DNA of 64,000 bases, from positions 171,057,141-171,121,140 of the forward strand of contig NC_133655.1 of assembly GCF_009905375.1 (NCBI RefSeq), written 5' to 3'. The translations under genes were made by a program, and so were the position numbers. Source of the DNA: Apium graveolens. Taxonomy: Eukaryota > Streptophyta > Magnoliopsida > Apiales > Apiaceae. Position 1 is the first letter of the stretch. Each line of letters opens with the position of its first letter. The notes below the pieces were generated by a model, which was not told the DNA's origin, did not search any database, and worked only from the letters and a program-made list of their open reading frames with translations. This document shows, one piece after another, positions 43,327 to 55,720 of this stretch.

Positions 43327-46300
43327 TGTAATAACCCAAATTTTTGGGACTTTGTAAAACATTAGATGAATAGTAACTCTGACGGTCGGGGAAAACTTTT
43401 TATCCCACACTATATTATGCATGGAAAATTTAGTTTTCGAGTCGATATTATGATTATACGTGCCAAATGAGTGTATGTAAAGGCATTAGTTTTCGAAGAA
43501 AACAAACTTTGTAAAAGGCCTTATCTTACGAACCATCAAGGAATACGAGAATCAAATTACAATCACGAATCTAGAATTCTAAAAATTAAAACTCAAGTAC
43601 AAGGTTTCAAAGCATAAAGAACTTATAAGAAAGAATTTACCTCGTGAATCACCTACGAAGATTTATAATGAAAATAACTAAGCGACCAAACGAATACTTA
43701 AGCGAAAAAATAAAACTTATCAAGTCATGCAACTTCCCATGCAAGCCATGCAAATTAATTAGTAATAATGTAATCAAGGATTGGCAATCAAATAGTAACC
43801 AATCAAAGAGCATAGTAACCTAGCTAAGGAAAATAGTAACCATGAATAGTAGTTGTAGTACTTGGCTAGTAAACTAGCTTTGACAATCAGTCATGCTAGT
43901 AAGATATGCATATCTAAGGATTATATACACAAACAAGATATAACTTATTTAAGAAGCAAACTAGCAAGCAAAGAAAAATTCTCTCTTCTCTCTCTCCCAA
44001 AGCACCCATTCGGCCATTTCAAGAAAAGCAAGAAACACAATTTCAAATTTCAAAATCTAGCCATGGATAAATGCTACAATTAATTCCCAAGATTCCTATA
44101 TATAAAAAAAGGTAAGATAATTTTTATAGCATTTCATTAAGGTTTGGATGGTTAAATAAATCCATGAAAGTGATGATAAATAGTGCCAAATAGTAACATT
44201 TCTTGATTTTCATGGAAAAATTTAGGATTCTTAAGCACACTCAAACCTCACCAAGCATTATTTTTATCAATAAGAACACCTTAAAAGCTACCAAGAAAGG
44301 TATAAAATCTTTACCCAAACTTTGTTTAAGGTTTAAGTTTCAAGAAAAGCATGGATCTTAGTTATAAACATAGTTTTGATGGTTATTATGTTGGTTTCTT
44401 GATGATTAGTTAGTTAGATGTTAAAGTTGATGTTGTGGCCTCAAGAACTTGATGTTCTTGAGAGTATTAAGTGTTAAGATGATGGTATGATGATTTTTGG
44501 TTATTGATTAGTAGTTTAGAGCGAAAACGAAACTCGAATCGCGAGCGTAACGTCGATAAAATGAACAAATCGTAACCTTAAGTTTTATGCAGAAATAAAA
44601 AAGTATAAACTGTGATTTCTTAAAAAGTAAGACTTGAAAATGATAGATCTTCATGTAAGGATAGTTTAGGCGCTTAAATCACTTGATTACGATTTACGGT
44701 TCAAAAGTTAGGCCCGTTTTAGTGAAAATGATTGACGCGATAAAAACTGCTACGATTAACAAACTTTAGAAATATAAATGATCGACTTAAAAGTATTCAA
44801 AAATTATGAAATTTTTACAGAGAGTAAGAAATGAAATATATTGACTTAAATAAAAATTTCAAGTAGAAATATGAAGTTTTCAATTTTATAAAAATGTCGA
44901 AGCCGAGATCGCGCGAATAGAAATCCTTAAGAATCGCGAGTGGAGCCGAGTGACAAAATTAAAAGAGATTAATGGACATAAAGGATTACGAAAAGAAAAC
45001 GAAGTTAGCGAGTACTCGTACTCTATTAAAATGACAAGTGTAAAGCGAGTCATGTAAATGGATAGTAAGTATTGCGTATTTACCAAGTGACGATAAATAC
45101 GATTAGAATCTAACGGATCGATAAATGATCTTGATTTTAGATTTCCGGACGAACTCTAGAGTACCCTCCACCTCGAAACACCCATGCAAGTTCATGAACC
45201 ATGTTCCATATACTGTTATGTTTTGAAGATTGTTTTATTGTCTTTCGTACAAAAGTCATGCTTGCCATGATAATAAAATACGAGTTTTTACGTATCAATA
45301 ATGAGTGAGTTTACGAAGAGTATATCATAGAATATTTTTAACGATATGGTAAAACGTGAAGTATAAGTTATAAGACCGAGAGTCGGTCAGCTTTTATAAA
45401 ACATAAACCCAGGAATGATCCCGGAGATGTTTTTGATGGTTAAAAGTCCGTACTTATTTTATTTTAAGGGACTCGATGTCCCCTTGCGAAATATTAAATT
45501 ACCTCAAATTTATTTAAAATGATTTCTAAAGATCGTATTCCCTCAACTATATTTGATTATTCGAACAATAAATATTATTTCAGATATTCATTTAAATAAG
45601 AGAAGCATTCTCCAATTATTATTTTATTTTAAATTCAATTATTTAATATTTTATAAATCAAATTAAATTCTCAAACATAAATTAATAGAGAAATATTATT
45701 TCTAATATTCTTTCAAAATCAAACTATTCGAGGTTTAATTATTTAATAAATTATTATTTAATTATTAAATATTTTTTATATGATTTGATATCATTTAAAA
45801 AATCATAAACCTATTTTAAAATATTTTATGAGTGTCAGAAAATCATATTAATACTTCCAGATCATCAAATAATATTATTTTGACATATTTTAAATATTTT
45901 GACTATAATGTCAAAAGAAACTCCTCCTTGAATACTTATCTATTGACAACGGTCAACTTACATTATCTTAGTACTTCCTCCGAAAATTCTCGGAAGTACA
46001 TATATATATATAAGATGAGTTGTGTCTATCAACAAGCAAAACGTTTGAGGAACTTTGATATAATTCGAGTTCCAGATTTAAAATAAGATTCTTAAGAAAG
46101 GCAATGAGGGGTAGACTCTAGTACTTTGTGTACTGTAGCGACTACTGGTGTGCCACATGTAAACATGTGAAGTATGTGGAAAACTTGATGTATGAGCCAT
46201 ACATAATATGCTCGAATACGGCAACGGTCACAACTGGATGTATGGGAGTCATCTTTCTACTAGTAGAGAATAAAAATATTTACCGTTATATGATTAATCA

Positions 46301-47051
46301 TCGTATTTCGGGGGTTACAGTGAATATCCTATTTTTCCAATTAGAATTGAGATGCAATACCGTAACTCAAGCCTAGGTGATGGGTTTACCATTAAGATAT
46401 TTGCAGACTAACAAGTCAATCAAAGAATTATTCTGAAAAGAGTTGTGTATCACCGAGAAAAACTACTTTAAACAAACATATATCCATATACGGAATCAGA
46501 TATGAATTTCTTATACATTCTTTTCATACTGCACATTATTATGTTGGGCATTATAGCTCACACTTATTTTATTAAAATGACACAACACAACAGTGAAACA
46601 AGATGCCGGTCAGAAAGCTCATAGCCCGGAAGCAAGTAGGAAATGGTCAGTTTTTCCGTACATTGTTTGGTGCAGTGCCACGGGTAGACCGTATAAGCTG
46701 GATTAAGTTTCAGTTGTTTTTAGTCTGGTTTATATTCAAGTATGACTTATGTAAGGTAGTAACAAAGAAACGTATATTTGGCTTCCGTTCTAACCTTAAG
46801 TAAAGGTTACACCCGTGGTAAGACTTAATTACTTTTGGTCTGTAATAACTATCACCTAGTTAAATTAATAACTCTAGTAATGCATTGTTCGTTTCCAAGA
46901 CAATAACATGTAAGTGTGTGTGTGTTGATAAGTGTGGGGTTATAGATGTGTGAGTATATATATATATATAATGGTGTGCAAATTAAGTATTAGATATGAT
47001 TTAAGATGCTGTGGACTCCTAGATCCCTGGCCCCGTATTTGAGGCGTCATA
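43327..47051 (+). mobile_element. Solo LTR of a related long-LTR Gypsy, 3725 bp
   Basis: Begins TGTAATAACCC and ends GGCGTCATA (TG...TA, probably a mutated CA), flanked by TTAAT at 43322-43326 and 47052-47056. It is much diverged from the 2905, 20526 and 58475 LTRs but keeps their order: similar ends, the same GTTAGCGAG/GGAGCCGAG middle blocks, a TA run and a hydrophobic plus Arg-rich short frame near the 3' end. No internal region. It is inserted in the Copia LTR. Confidence 0.85.
46603..46803 (+). CDS. Short LTR ORF, divergent relative (66 aa, unknown)
   Basis: Lies where the other long LTRs have their conserved short ORF. It begins MPVRKLIARKQVGNGQFF, which resembles the R-K/R plus aliphatic plus FF/QF pattern of the other copies. 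Upstream is a hydrophobic stretch (LFILHIIMLGIIAH). DNA similarity here is low, so the relation is tentative. Confidence 0.25.
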   Translation: MPVRKLIARKQVGNGQFFRTLFGAVPRVDRISWIKFQLFLVWFIFKYDLCKVVTKKRIFGFRSNLK

Positions 47052-47056
47052 TTAAT

Positions 47057-47535
47057 CATCATACATAAATATAATGATTTTAAATCTATAGGCCATTAAA
47101 TCATTATCATAATGAGAATTACTTATAACACAACAGACATGTAGAATCTCATATTGGTTCTATCCAACACCATATAGATTAACATCTTCCTGTGTATTTG
47201 ACTTTAGTATCACTAGACCTATGATCAATGAGATGTGTTCATCAGTCAACAAACACACTAGTCTGAATGCGTTATTATCATCTTTTAATCATAATACCCG
47301 ACTAGGGATATTTAGGAATATCGATACTATTCTCATAATCTCATTTCTAAGTCTCGTACTTAGAGATATATAATGCATATCATATTCCAATAACATTTAT
47401 TAATCTAATATTTATATCGAGAAAAATTAAGACATAATAAATTATATAAAAATAATCGATAGAACATAAATATTAATAATCCAAACTTCATAAATAAAAC
47501 ATAATGGTGTTGTTTATAGGGCACAAACACTAATA
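47057..47535 (-). repeat. Copia 3' LTR, first half
   Basis: Starts at the polypurine tract side with TTAGTGTTTGTGCCC on the minus strand, the usual opening of this group's LTR after one or two mutated end bases, and runs to the solo LTR insertion. Confidence 0.6.
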
Positions 47536-47539
47536 ATCT

Positions 47540-48410
47540 TCCACTTACACTAGAGCCAATCACCCATGTACCTAATACCCGTGGAACTAGTATGACCGTC
47601 GTGCTTCTGCTGCGACAAAGCCTTAGTAAGTAGGTTTGTAACATTATCATCATTATGCACTTTACATATATGTATATCTCATCTCTCATTAATCTCTCGA
47701 ATAAAGTGATGTCTCATAAGTATATGCTTTACCTTGCAATGGGATCTTGGTTCTTTAGCCTATGTAATGGCTTAATTGTTATCGTAATAGAGATCAATTG
47801 GATCTGCGATCGATGGAACCACACCAGGTCCTGTTATAAATTTCCGCATCCAAACAGCCTCCTTGGCTGCTTCACTGGCAGCAATATACTGAACTTCCAT
47901 TGTAGAATCAGCTACTGTCTCTTACTTTGTACTCTTCCATCTTACAGCACATCCATTAAGGGAAAACACAAAACCAGAGTGAGATACTGAATCGTCTCTA
48001 TCTGTCTGGAATATAGCATCAATGTAACCCTTTACAACTAGCTTCTCATCTCCTCCATACACCAAGGATGAATCTTTAGTCCTCTTTAAGTACTTAAGAA
48101 TATTCTTGACAGCTGTCCAGTGACCCTCACCTGGATTATACTGGTATATGCTCGTCATGCTCAAGGCATACAAAACATCAGGATGAGTACATATCATCGC
48201 ATACATTATAGATCCAATTGCCCAAGCAAATGGAACTTTACTCATGCGAACCTTATCATATAATGATTTAGGGCAGTTATCTTTTGAGATCATTATCCCA
48301 TGAGACATTGGGACATATCCCATTTTTGCCTCTTACATCTCAAAACGATACAATACTTTGTCAATATATGTACTCTGGCTTAAGCCGATTATTTTCTTGA
48401 TCTATCTTTA
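47540..48410 (-). pseudogene. Copia RT end and RNase H, broken
   Basis: Contains the RT end (GLSQSTYIDKVLYRF, in pieces), then GYVPMSHGIMISKDNCP, AIGSIMYAMICTHPDVLYAL, GHWTAVKNILKYLKRT, FQTDRDDSVSHSGFVFSLNG and, in shifted frames, AASEAAKEAVWMRKFI. The best open part is 48323-47922. The usual Asp of 'YTDASFQTD' reads YIDAIFQTD. The C-terminus is interrupted by stops. This was the RNA-strand-degrading domain of the element polymerase. Confidence 0.88.
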
Positions 48411-48993
48411 TATTTAGTCTCTGATTATATCTTAATTTTGTCTTCGTGATTTATTTTGTTAATTGATTGTTTGCCTGTTCTTATTAATTTATAATTAAAT
48501 AACTGTCTCATTGTTGCGCGTATAATTTACTTATTCCCAACATGTCCAAATGTTAAAAGAATGTATTATCCGAGCCACTAGGTTGGAATCCCGCAAATAA
48601 TTAACAGTTATATTATTATTTGTAAACTAACAAGTTTACATGTACGAATCCTGTCAAAAACAAGCATTTAGATTATTATTTATGTTTAGAAATATTAAAT
48701 TAAACTCCTAATTTTGAATTATACCAAAAAATAAATATTTATCCAAGATAAATGAAGTTTTTACTATATCGGTTAATAAAGAGAAGAAAAAGTCTAGAAA
48801 AGTGTACGAGTTAAACGAGTAACAAAAAATGCCGCAATAACTCGTCAAATAGCAAATCCTATGCTACAAAAAATATATGTTGTCGAGTATGAACTTATAA
48901 CATTTTTATTCATGACATTCTGCACTCTCCTCATGAACTCAACATTATCAGACGTCAGAAATCCAAATGTATAAAAAGTAAATGGCATGAACA
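48411..48993. other. Intergenic, no gene
   Basis: AT-rich, no supported frame. It holds diverged copies of the GGTTGGAATCCCGCAAATAA-type repeat also seen at 40900-41120. Confidence 0.5.
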
Positions 48994-49222
48994 TGCCCGT
49001 AAGGGTTGGTTTAGTTGGTTAAAGAGGGGATAATTATACTTTTGGTCACAGGTTCGAATTCCATGGGAGGAGAATTTATGATTATGCCTCCTGAGTCAGA
49101 GTATGTCGCTTAAATGCGGTTTACCTTGGTACACGTGGTTTGCAGGCTATTGCATGAGCCCGTAGGGTTTATCCGGTGCGCACCCAAAGGGTAGCGGCTG
49201 CGGGTTACCTATGATAAAAAAT
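48994..49222 (+). mobile_element. tRNA-derived SINE
   Basis: About 229 bases with a tRNA-like head: an A-box region around 49008-49026 (TAGTTGGTTAAAGAGG) and a B box GGTTCGAATTC at 49051. It ends with GGTGCGCACC, GGGTAGCGGCTGCGGGTT and a short A-rich tail, the arrangement of plant Au-like SINEs. Flanking duplication: ATGGCATGAACA (48982-48993) and ATGGCATAAACA (49223-49234), one mismatch. It was copied by pol III and LINE enzymes. No intact tRNA gene is implied. Confidence 0.88.
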
Positions 49223-49234
49223 ATGGCATAAACA

Positions 49235-49709
49235 AAAGGAAATTGTCTTTATTTATTTGATAATATTTACGCAACTTTGTTTCAACTATTTTATAGCTGC
49301 CTAACCAATTACAGACAGTTTATTTCCAAATTCAAGGAGAAATTTCTGATAAAAATAAATATTTATATTATTATTTATAAAATTACAAATAAGTATTTAC
49401 TAGTTTACACTATCCGTTCATTTAAATTAAAATTTTCATAATAAAGACATAATTGTATGTTAAATAATTTTAATATTTTATTATTTATATAAAAGTTTTA
49501 TTAAATTATAAATAATAAAAAAATATTAATCAAAAACCGTACCTAGGACGTTGGTGGTAAAGCTTTATAGATAAACTTTAATCTGCCCCGAGATATTAGG
49601 CAATACCATAGTATTGTGAACCGAGACACATGTTTGGCTACAGAAACGAACTTTAAAAAAATAAACGAACGTTAAGTTTGTTTTTTAGGAGAAAATCGAA
49701 GGTTATGTA
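49235..49709. other. Intergenic, no gene
   Basis: AT-rich spacer between SINE and Copia element 2. A weak ATTAATCAAAAACCGTACCTAGGAC resemblance to Helitron-type ends near 49525 was not strong enough to call. Confidence 0.5.
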
Positions 49710-49714
49710 TTGAT

Positions 49715-49954
49715 TGTTGTAAAATACTAGCTATAACAGTATTATATCGAACCTCTGTAAAAGTAAATATAGCAGAAAGGGAGAAAGAGAGCAGACTAGA
49801 GAGATGAAAGCTGCTTGAGTGTGTTTTCCATCATTCCGGAGAAGGCCATTTATAGCTAAAACAAGTAACATAGAATTTAATGCAATGCAAATATTTCCAA
49901 GTCTAAGCCTAGCCTTACTATTTAATGTTTGAAAATTACAATCAATTTACAACA
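49715..49954 (-). repeat. 3' LTR of Copia element 2 (240 bp)
   Basis: Starts TGTTGTAAATTG on the minus strand, directly after the polypurine tract. Matches 55213-55451 with only a handful of differences, indicating a fairly young insertion. Confidence 0.93.
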
Positions 49955-50097
49955 CTCCCCTTTGATTGTTATTTTAAAATGGATCATAGACTGCCTCGTT
50001 AAAACCTTGTCAAAGAAAAACCCCATGGGACAAAAACTTTGACGAAGGAAAAAGTGTACAATCTCCCCTCGGAAAAAACTAATCATTCTCCGAAGTT

Positions 50098-53000
50098 TTA
50101 TTGTAACAAATCCTTGAGTCGACGCATTCCAATGTTATGCCGTAACTTCCCAAATGTTAAATTCGGTAATGATTTCGTGAATAAATCAACAAGGTTGTCA
50201 CATGACCGAATTTGGTGTACATCAATTTCACCATTCTTTTGAAGTTCATGAGTGTAGAAGAATTTTGGTGAAATGTGCTTCGTTCTGTCTCCTTTGATAT
50301 ATCCTTCCTTGAGTTGATCAATGCATGCAGTGTTATCCTCAAACATAACGGTAGGACTTCTAGTGATGTCTTGTAATCCACATGATTCCTGAATATTCTT
50401 GATGATAGACCGCAACCAAACACATTCTCTACTGGCTTCATGAATCGCAATGAGTTCTGAGTGATTTGTTGAGGTTGCCACTGTAGTTTGCTTCGTAGAT
50501 TTCCAGGAAATGGCTGTACCACAATATGTAAACACATATCCAGTTTGTGATTTGCCAAAATGAGGATCTGACAAATATCCAGGGTCTACATATCCAATCA
50601 GCTGAGATGTTGAGTTTTTCGGGAAGAATAACCCAAAATCAATTGTTCCACTAAGATAACGAAATATATGCTTGATCCCATTCCAATGCCTGTCCATCGG
50701 AGCAGAGCTAAATCTAGCCAATAAATTCACAGCAAATACAATATATGGCCTTGTATTATTTGTAAGATACATAAGTGCACCAATTGCTCCAAGATATGGG
50801 ATTTCAGGGCCGAGAACTTCTTCATCATCTTCTCGTGGTCGAAATATATCTTTATCAGGCTCTAAATATCTAACCACCATTGGAGTAGTCAATGGATGAG
50901 ATTTATCCATGTAAAATCTGTTTAAAACCTTTTCTGTATATGTAGATTGGTGGAGGAAAATTCCCGATGACAAGTGCTCGACTTGTATACCAAGGCAATA
51001 TTTTGTCCTTCCACGATCTTTCATTTCAAATTCTGTCTTTAGGTATATGACATCTTTATCAACCTCTGTAGTTGTTCCTACAAGGTTTAAATCATCCACA
51101 TATACAGCAATAATCACAAAATCAGATTGTGATTTTTTGATAAAAACACATGGAGAAATTTAATTACTAATATACCCATTCTTTTGTAAATAACGACTAA
51201 GTCTGTTATACCACGTACGACCAGACTGTTTCAGTCCATACAATGATCATTGAAGTTTAATGGAAGATATATGATGAGGTTTCTTGAACTCGTCCATTTT
51301 TAACCCTTCTGGGATTTTCATAAAAATTTCACTAACAAGTGAACCGTACAGGTATGCAGTAATGACGTCCATAAGACGTGTTTCCAATTTTTCTTTAGAT
51401 TCCATACCTAATATAAAATGAAAAGTAATTCCATCCATCACTGGCGAGTATGTCTCTTGATAATCAATGCCAGGCCTTTGAGAAAACCCCTGTGCTACAA
51501 GTCGGGCTTTATATATCATAATTTCATTCTTTTCATTTCGTTTTCTTATGAATACCCATTTATTTCCAACAGGGTTCACACCGATTGTTGTTTGGACAAC
51601 ATGTCCAAATACTTCTCTTTTACGCAGTAAATTTAATTTTGTTTGGATTGCGTCTTTCCATTTTGGCCAGTCTTTTCTTCGACGGCATTCATCCACACTT
51701 TGTGGTTCAGGATCAGAATTTATGTCTACATCCAATGCTGCGGAATACACAAATACATCATCAATTATGGCTTTACTTCAATCCCATAATTTCATATCAT
51801 GCACATAATTTATTGAAATTTCATGATTGTTTAATCCCGTATCTTCAGGGACCGGAATCTCTTCAGGAGATAATACCACTTCAGGGGTATTTACTTTTTC
51901 TGGAGCATGTGCCACTTCAGGGGCAATTTTCTTTATTTTTCTTTTTCGTGGTGCAACATCTTTTGCACCGACCGGTCTACCACGCTTCAGGCGTGGCTTT
52001 AATTCTATAACTAATTCTTTTGTATTTGATTTTTGAATTGGTATATCTATTCTAGCTGGAGTATTTACTGCAGGTATATGAGATTTAGTTATATTTCTAG
52101 AATCGTTAAATGCGTCAGGCATTTGGTTTGCGATATTTTGCATATGAATAATTCTTTTAACTCCAAGTTCGCATTGACCGATACGTGGATCCAGAAAATA
52201 TAATTCTGACGCATTCCATGTTATGTCAGGATTAACTTTATTTGAATGTTTATCTCCCCCTAAGGGAGGAAACATAGACTCATTAAAATGACAATCTGCA
52301 TATCTTACGGTAAATAAGTCTCCGGTTAGAGGCTCCAGATATCTAATTATAGATGTGGAATCAAAACCAACGTAGATACCTATTCTTCTTTGAGCTCCCA
52401 TCTTCGATCTTTGTGGTGGAGCAATCGGTACATATACAGCACATCCAAAAATTTTGAAGTGAGAAATATTAGGAACTTGACCAAGTACCAGTTGTAGCGG
52501 AGAATGTTGGTTGTAGGAAGTTGGTCTAATCCTAATAATATTAGCAGCATGAAGTATTGCGTGACCCCAAATAGATGTAGGTAGTTTTGCTTTCAACAAC
52601 AGCGGTCTTGCAATAAGTTGGAGCCTTTTGATAAAAGACTCGGCTAATCCATTTTGTGTATGTACATGAGGAACTGGGTGTTCAACTGAGATTCTTACAG
52701 ACATGCAATAGTCGACAAAAGTTGCAGATGTGAATTCGCCGGCATTATCTAAACGAATTGACTTGATGCAATGATCTGGGAATTGAGCTCGTAATTTGAT
52801 TATTTGGACAAGTAATTTTATAAAAGCATCATTATGAGTTGAGAGAAGACAAACATGAGACCATCTAGTTGAGGCATCGATTAATACCATGAAATACCTA
52901 AATGGGCAAGATGATGGGTGTATAGGTCCACATATGTCGCCTTGGATCCTTTCTAAAAAAATTGGGCTTTCAAGCTGAACTTTAGTAAGGGATGGTCAAG

Positions 53001-53586
53001 TAATCAATTTTCCTAAAGAACATGCTGAACATGGAAGGTCATTGTTTGAAAGAACTTTAAAATCTTTAAGAGGATGACCAGTAGAATTCTCTATAATACG
53101 ACGCATCATAGAGACGCCAGGATGACCTAATCTTTCATGCCAAAGTGTAAAAGATTTTGGATCTATGTGTTTGGAAGCAATGACATTGTGTGACTCAATA
53201 GTTCTAATTTTCATCATATATAATCCTGAGAAAAGTGATTGGAACTTTTCTAAGATTTTCTTGTTGCTAGGATTAGCGGAAGTAATAAGAAGATATTCTC
53301 TATCAGCCTCAGAGGTAGTTTCGATGTGAAAATTGTTGAGTCGGATATCTTTAAAACTAAGAAGATTTCTAGTAGACTTACTAGAATATAATGCATTTGA
53401 AATGTGTATGTGGGTACCGTTAGGTAAGACGAGACTAGCTTTTCCAAAACCTTCGATTATATTAGATACGCCGGAAATCGTTCCGACTTGAGCTTTGATT
53501 TTGGTTATTTGGGTAAAATACTTTTGGTTCTGTAGAATCGTATGAGTTGTACCACAATCAGCAATGCATATATCTTCAGAATCCAT
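50098..53586 (-). pseudogene. Copia pol (PR-IN-RT-RH), one frame with four stops
   Basis: From ATG 53586 to 50098 is 1163 codons in one frame, interrupted by TGA at 52998, 51780 and 51249 and TAA at 51162, and otherwise free of frameshifts. Order: protease (ICIADCGTTHTIL, with DCG for the usual DSG), GAG-pre-integrase and HHCC finger (LWHERLGHPG, CSACSLGKL), integrase with D, D and E spaced as D(35)E (VLIDAST, RLDNAGEF, NGLAESF), RT with AVYVDDLNLVG and RNase H to DLFTKSLPNLTFGKLRHNI. Integrase and RT catalytic residues are kept. The three TGA codons all fit CGA turned to TGA. Confidence 0.95.
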
Positions 53587-53674
53587 TCTGTATATAATTA
53601 AGAAACATAATTTATTTGATAAGAACATAACACACTACATAGTTCAAACAAAATAAAGCACACAATACACACTA

Positions 53675-54682
53675 CTAATCTTCAGCCTCCCATATGGGAG
53701 TTTCGTTAGGTTCATTCGGACCATTAATGCTTATTACTCCAGTTGTGATTCTCGGGAAATCATCTATGTTATTGTTGGCGAAATTTGTTTCTACCATTTT
53801 CTCTTTTGATTTTTGAGAAGATTGGTATAACTTAACAAGATGATCTGGGGTATGACAATTACGTGTCCAGTGCCCATTCATGCCGCACCTATAGCAAACA
53901 TTTTCAGTTTTTCCTCCTCGTGATGCCTTTCTTTTACTCTGTGATTCAGATTGCCACTTTCGGTGACCAGAGTTGTTATATGGATGAAAATGCCCGTGGC
54001 TCCGACCTCGTCCACGGTACCGCCCTTGGCTCCGTCCACCTCTATACCCTTTTCCACGTACATTCTGCTGGAATGACATGTTATTTACTCCAGGTAATGG
54101 GGCAGATCCTGTTGGACGGGATTGATGATTCTTAATCACCAATTTATGATTCTGTTCAGCAACAAGGAGAGTTGATAGAAGATCCCCAAACTTAGTGAAT
54201 TTGCGCTCCCTGTACATCTCTGCTAAGTTGATATTGTTGGTGTGAAAAGTTGATAGTGTTTTATCGATTTTTCTTTTTTTCGTAACTTTCTCACCACACA
54301 TAATAAGCCTAGAACTTATTTTGAACAAAGCAGAGCTATATGCTCGGACACTCTTAAAATCCTGAAGTCTTAAATTAGCCCAATCATTTTCAGCTGCAGG
54401 TAGATAAACTAGTTTCTGGTGATCGAACATATCCTTTAGATTTTCCCATAAAATAAAAGGATCCTCGACTTCTAAGTACTCAGATTTTAAATCTTCATGC
54501 ATGTGGTGTCGGAGAAAAATTATGGAGGTAAAGTTTTCTTCAGCCGTGGATTTATTTTCTGCCTTTATTGTATTGCTTAATTTCTTTGAACCCAAGTGCA
54601 ACTTTACATCTTGTACCCATGATAAATAATTATCGCCAGAAATGTCCAAGGAAATGAACGACAAGCTTGTAATATTTGTCAT
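53675..54682 (-). CDS. Copia gag, intact (335 aa)
   Basis: ATG to stop without breaks. The N-terminus is MTNITSLSFISLDISGDNYL, then the capsid-type core (IIFLRHHMHEDLKSEYL, LRLQDFKSVRAYSSALFKIS, KNHQSRPTGS). An Arg/Gly-rich part (GRYRGRGRSHGH) and one CCHC knuckle (CYRCGMNGHWTRNCH) follow. It ends WEAED, and pol starts 89 bases later in another frame. The start lies directly behind a predicted splice acceptor. It forms the cytoplasmic particle and binds element RNA. It is related to, but clearly distinct from, the gag at 56748. Confidence 0.92.
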   Translation of the reverse strand: MTNITSLSFISLDISGDNYLSWVQDVKLHLGSKKLSNTIKAENKSTAEENFTSIIFLRHHMHEDLKSEYLEVEDPFILWENLKDMFDHQKLVYLPAAENDWANLRLQDFKSVRAYSSALFKISSRLIMCGEKVTKKRKIDKTLSTFHTNNINLAEMYRERKFTKFGDLLSTLLVAEQNHKLVIKNHQSRPTGSAPLPGVNNMSFQQNVRGKGYRGGRSQGRYRGRGRSHGHFHPYNNSGHRKWQSESQSKRKASRGGKTENVCYRCGMNGHWTRNCHTPDHLVKLYQSSQKSKEKMVETNFANNNIDDFPRITTGVISINGPNEPNETPIWEAED

Positions 54683-54683
54683 A

Positions 54684-55177
54684 CTAAATCTGAATTAACA
54701 CGAAAATTATTAAATTTTAATTCATCAATGTAAATATTACATAAAATTCTACTTAATCGGGTGCGTTAACAAGTATGCAATAATCAATGTATATATCATT
54801 ATTATCATTGATAATATAAACAAATCTATATATAAAATGACAAATGGATTTTCACCCACCATACAGACGTCTGCGTATGCAGGTTATCTCCGACCAATAA
54901 TAAATTAAAGTGGACAATCCTGCATAAGTTAGTTATGGGCAAAGTTATTATCCGATAGTTATGCAATTTACAAATTAAGGTTCCCACTATATTTCGGTAT
55001 TACCCAAAATTAAATGGTACCGTAAAATAGTTTTAATAGGCGGTGCTCCGGCCATATATATTTAAATTATTAGTAGAGGGTGTAACCACGTCTACTTCGG
55101 TCACATATATATAAATTATATGTAGATGGTGTAACCACGTCTACTCATATATATGCATATTTAAATTAAAATTATAC
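54684..55177 (-). other. Predicted 5' leader intron of Copia element 2
   Basis: Donor AGAAG/GTATAA at 55177 shortly after the PBS, acceptor TTTAG one base before the gag ATG. No gag codon is affected. Elements 1 (39779-38817, CACCAG/GTAAGT and CTTTTTAG) and 3 (55966-56742) have the same arrangement. Confidence 0.5.
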
Positions 55178-55212
55178 CTTCTCAGTTTCGGCAGGGCTTC
55201 GTGCTGATAACG

Positions 55213-55451
55213 TGTTGTAAAATACTAGCTATAACAGTATTATATCGAACCTCTGTAAAAGTAAATATAGCAGAAAGGGAGAAAGAGAGCAGACTAAAGA
55301 GATGAAAGCTGCTTGAGTATGTTTTCCATCATTCCGAAGAAGGCTATTTATAGCCAAAATAAGTAACATAGAATTAATGCAATGCAAATATTTCCAAGTT
55401 TAAGCCTAGCCTTACTATTTAATGTTTGAAAATTACAATCAATTTACAACA
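55213..55451 (-). repeat. 5' LTR of Copia element 2 (239 bp)
   Basis: Carries a TATA box (TATAAATA, 55352-55345 on the minus strand). Ends ACAACA at 55213, directly before the PBS motif. Confidence 0.93.
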
Positions 55452-55456
55452 TTGAT

Positions 55457-55614
55457 CACTATATTACTTCCCAATTTTGATATTTTAACTATTTTGTGAA
55501 ATTGAACGTAAGTATGATAAATGCAGAGACTTTTGAGTAATATAGATGGACTTGGGGGGAACATTTTGACCCTAACACAAAAAAGCGTTGGGCTAAAATT
55601 AAAATAGAAAATCA
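55457..55614. other. Short host spacer between two Copia elements
   Basis: About 160 AT-rich bases with no frame or motif, between oppositely oriented Copia elements 2 and 3. Confidence 0.5.
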
Positions 55615-55712
55615 TGTTATATATTTGAATGACTTTTAACCTTACAACTTACCCCATTAATTCTCACACCCTTTGGCTTTTTATGCTACTTGTAACCTAC
55701 AAACTCTAGCCC

Positions 55713-55720
55713 TATATAAA
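55713..55720 (+). promoter_or_regulatory. TATA box in the LTR of Copia element 3
   Basis: TATATAAA preceded by CTAGCCC, about 110 bases before the LTR end and PBS, the usual place for the element promoter. Confidence 0.6.

Larger units (their letters stand above)
42352..48410 (-). mobile_element. Truncated Copia element (Tork/Angela-like), 3' end only
   Basis: On the minus strand: end of RT, RNase H, a polypurine-like AAGTGGAAGATT and a 3' LTR. The LTR runs from about 47535 to 42352 but is split by a solo LTR at 43327-47051. Its end, TCCGAAACGTAACA at 42352, is typical of this group. The upstream part of pol and the 5' LTR are missing; similarity stops near 48410. Lineage is inferred from RNase H wording. 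Confidence 0.78.
49715..55451 (-). mobile_element. Near-complete Ty1/Copia element 2
   Basis: LTRs 49715-49954 and 55213-55451, TG...CA ends, target duplication TTGAT at 49710-49714 and 55452-55456. PBS motif CGTTATCAGCACG follows the 5' LTR; AAAGGGGAG precedes the 3' LTR, with a second purine tract GAGGGGAG about 100 bases upstream. Gag is open. Pol keeps one frame with four stops. A 5' leader intron is predicted (55177-54684). The lineage is probably Ale/Alesia-like, by gag and PBS style. Confidence 0.95.

Noticed and set aside
49008..49062. tRNA gene
   Set aside because: A and B boxes are present but no cloverleaf with acceptor stem closes, and a SINE body follows.
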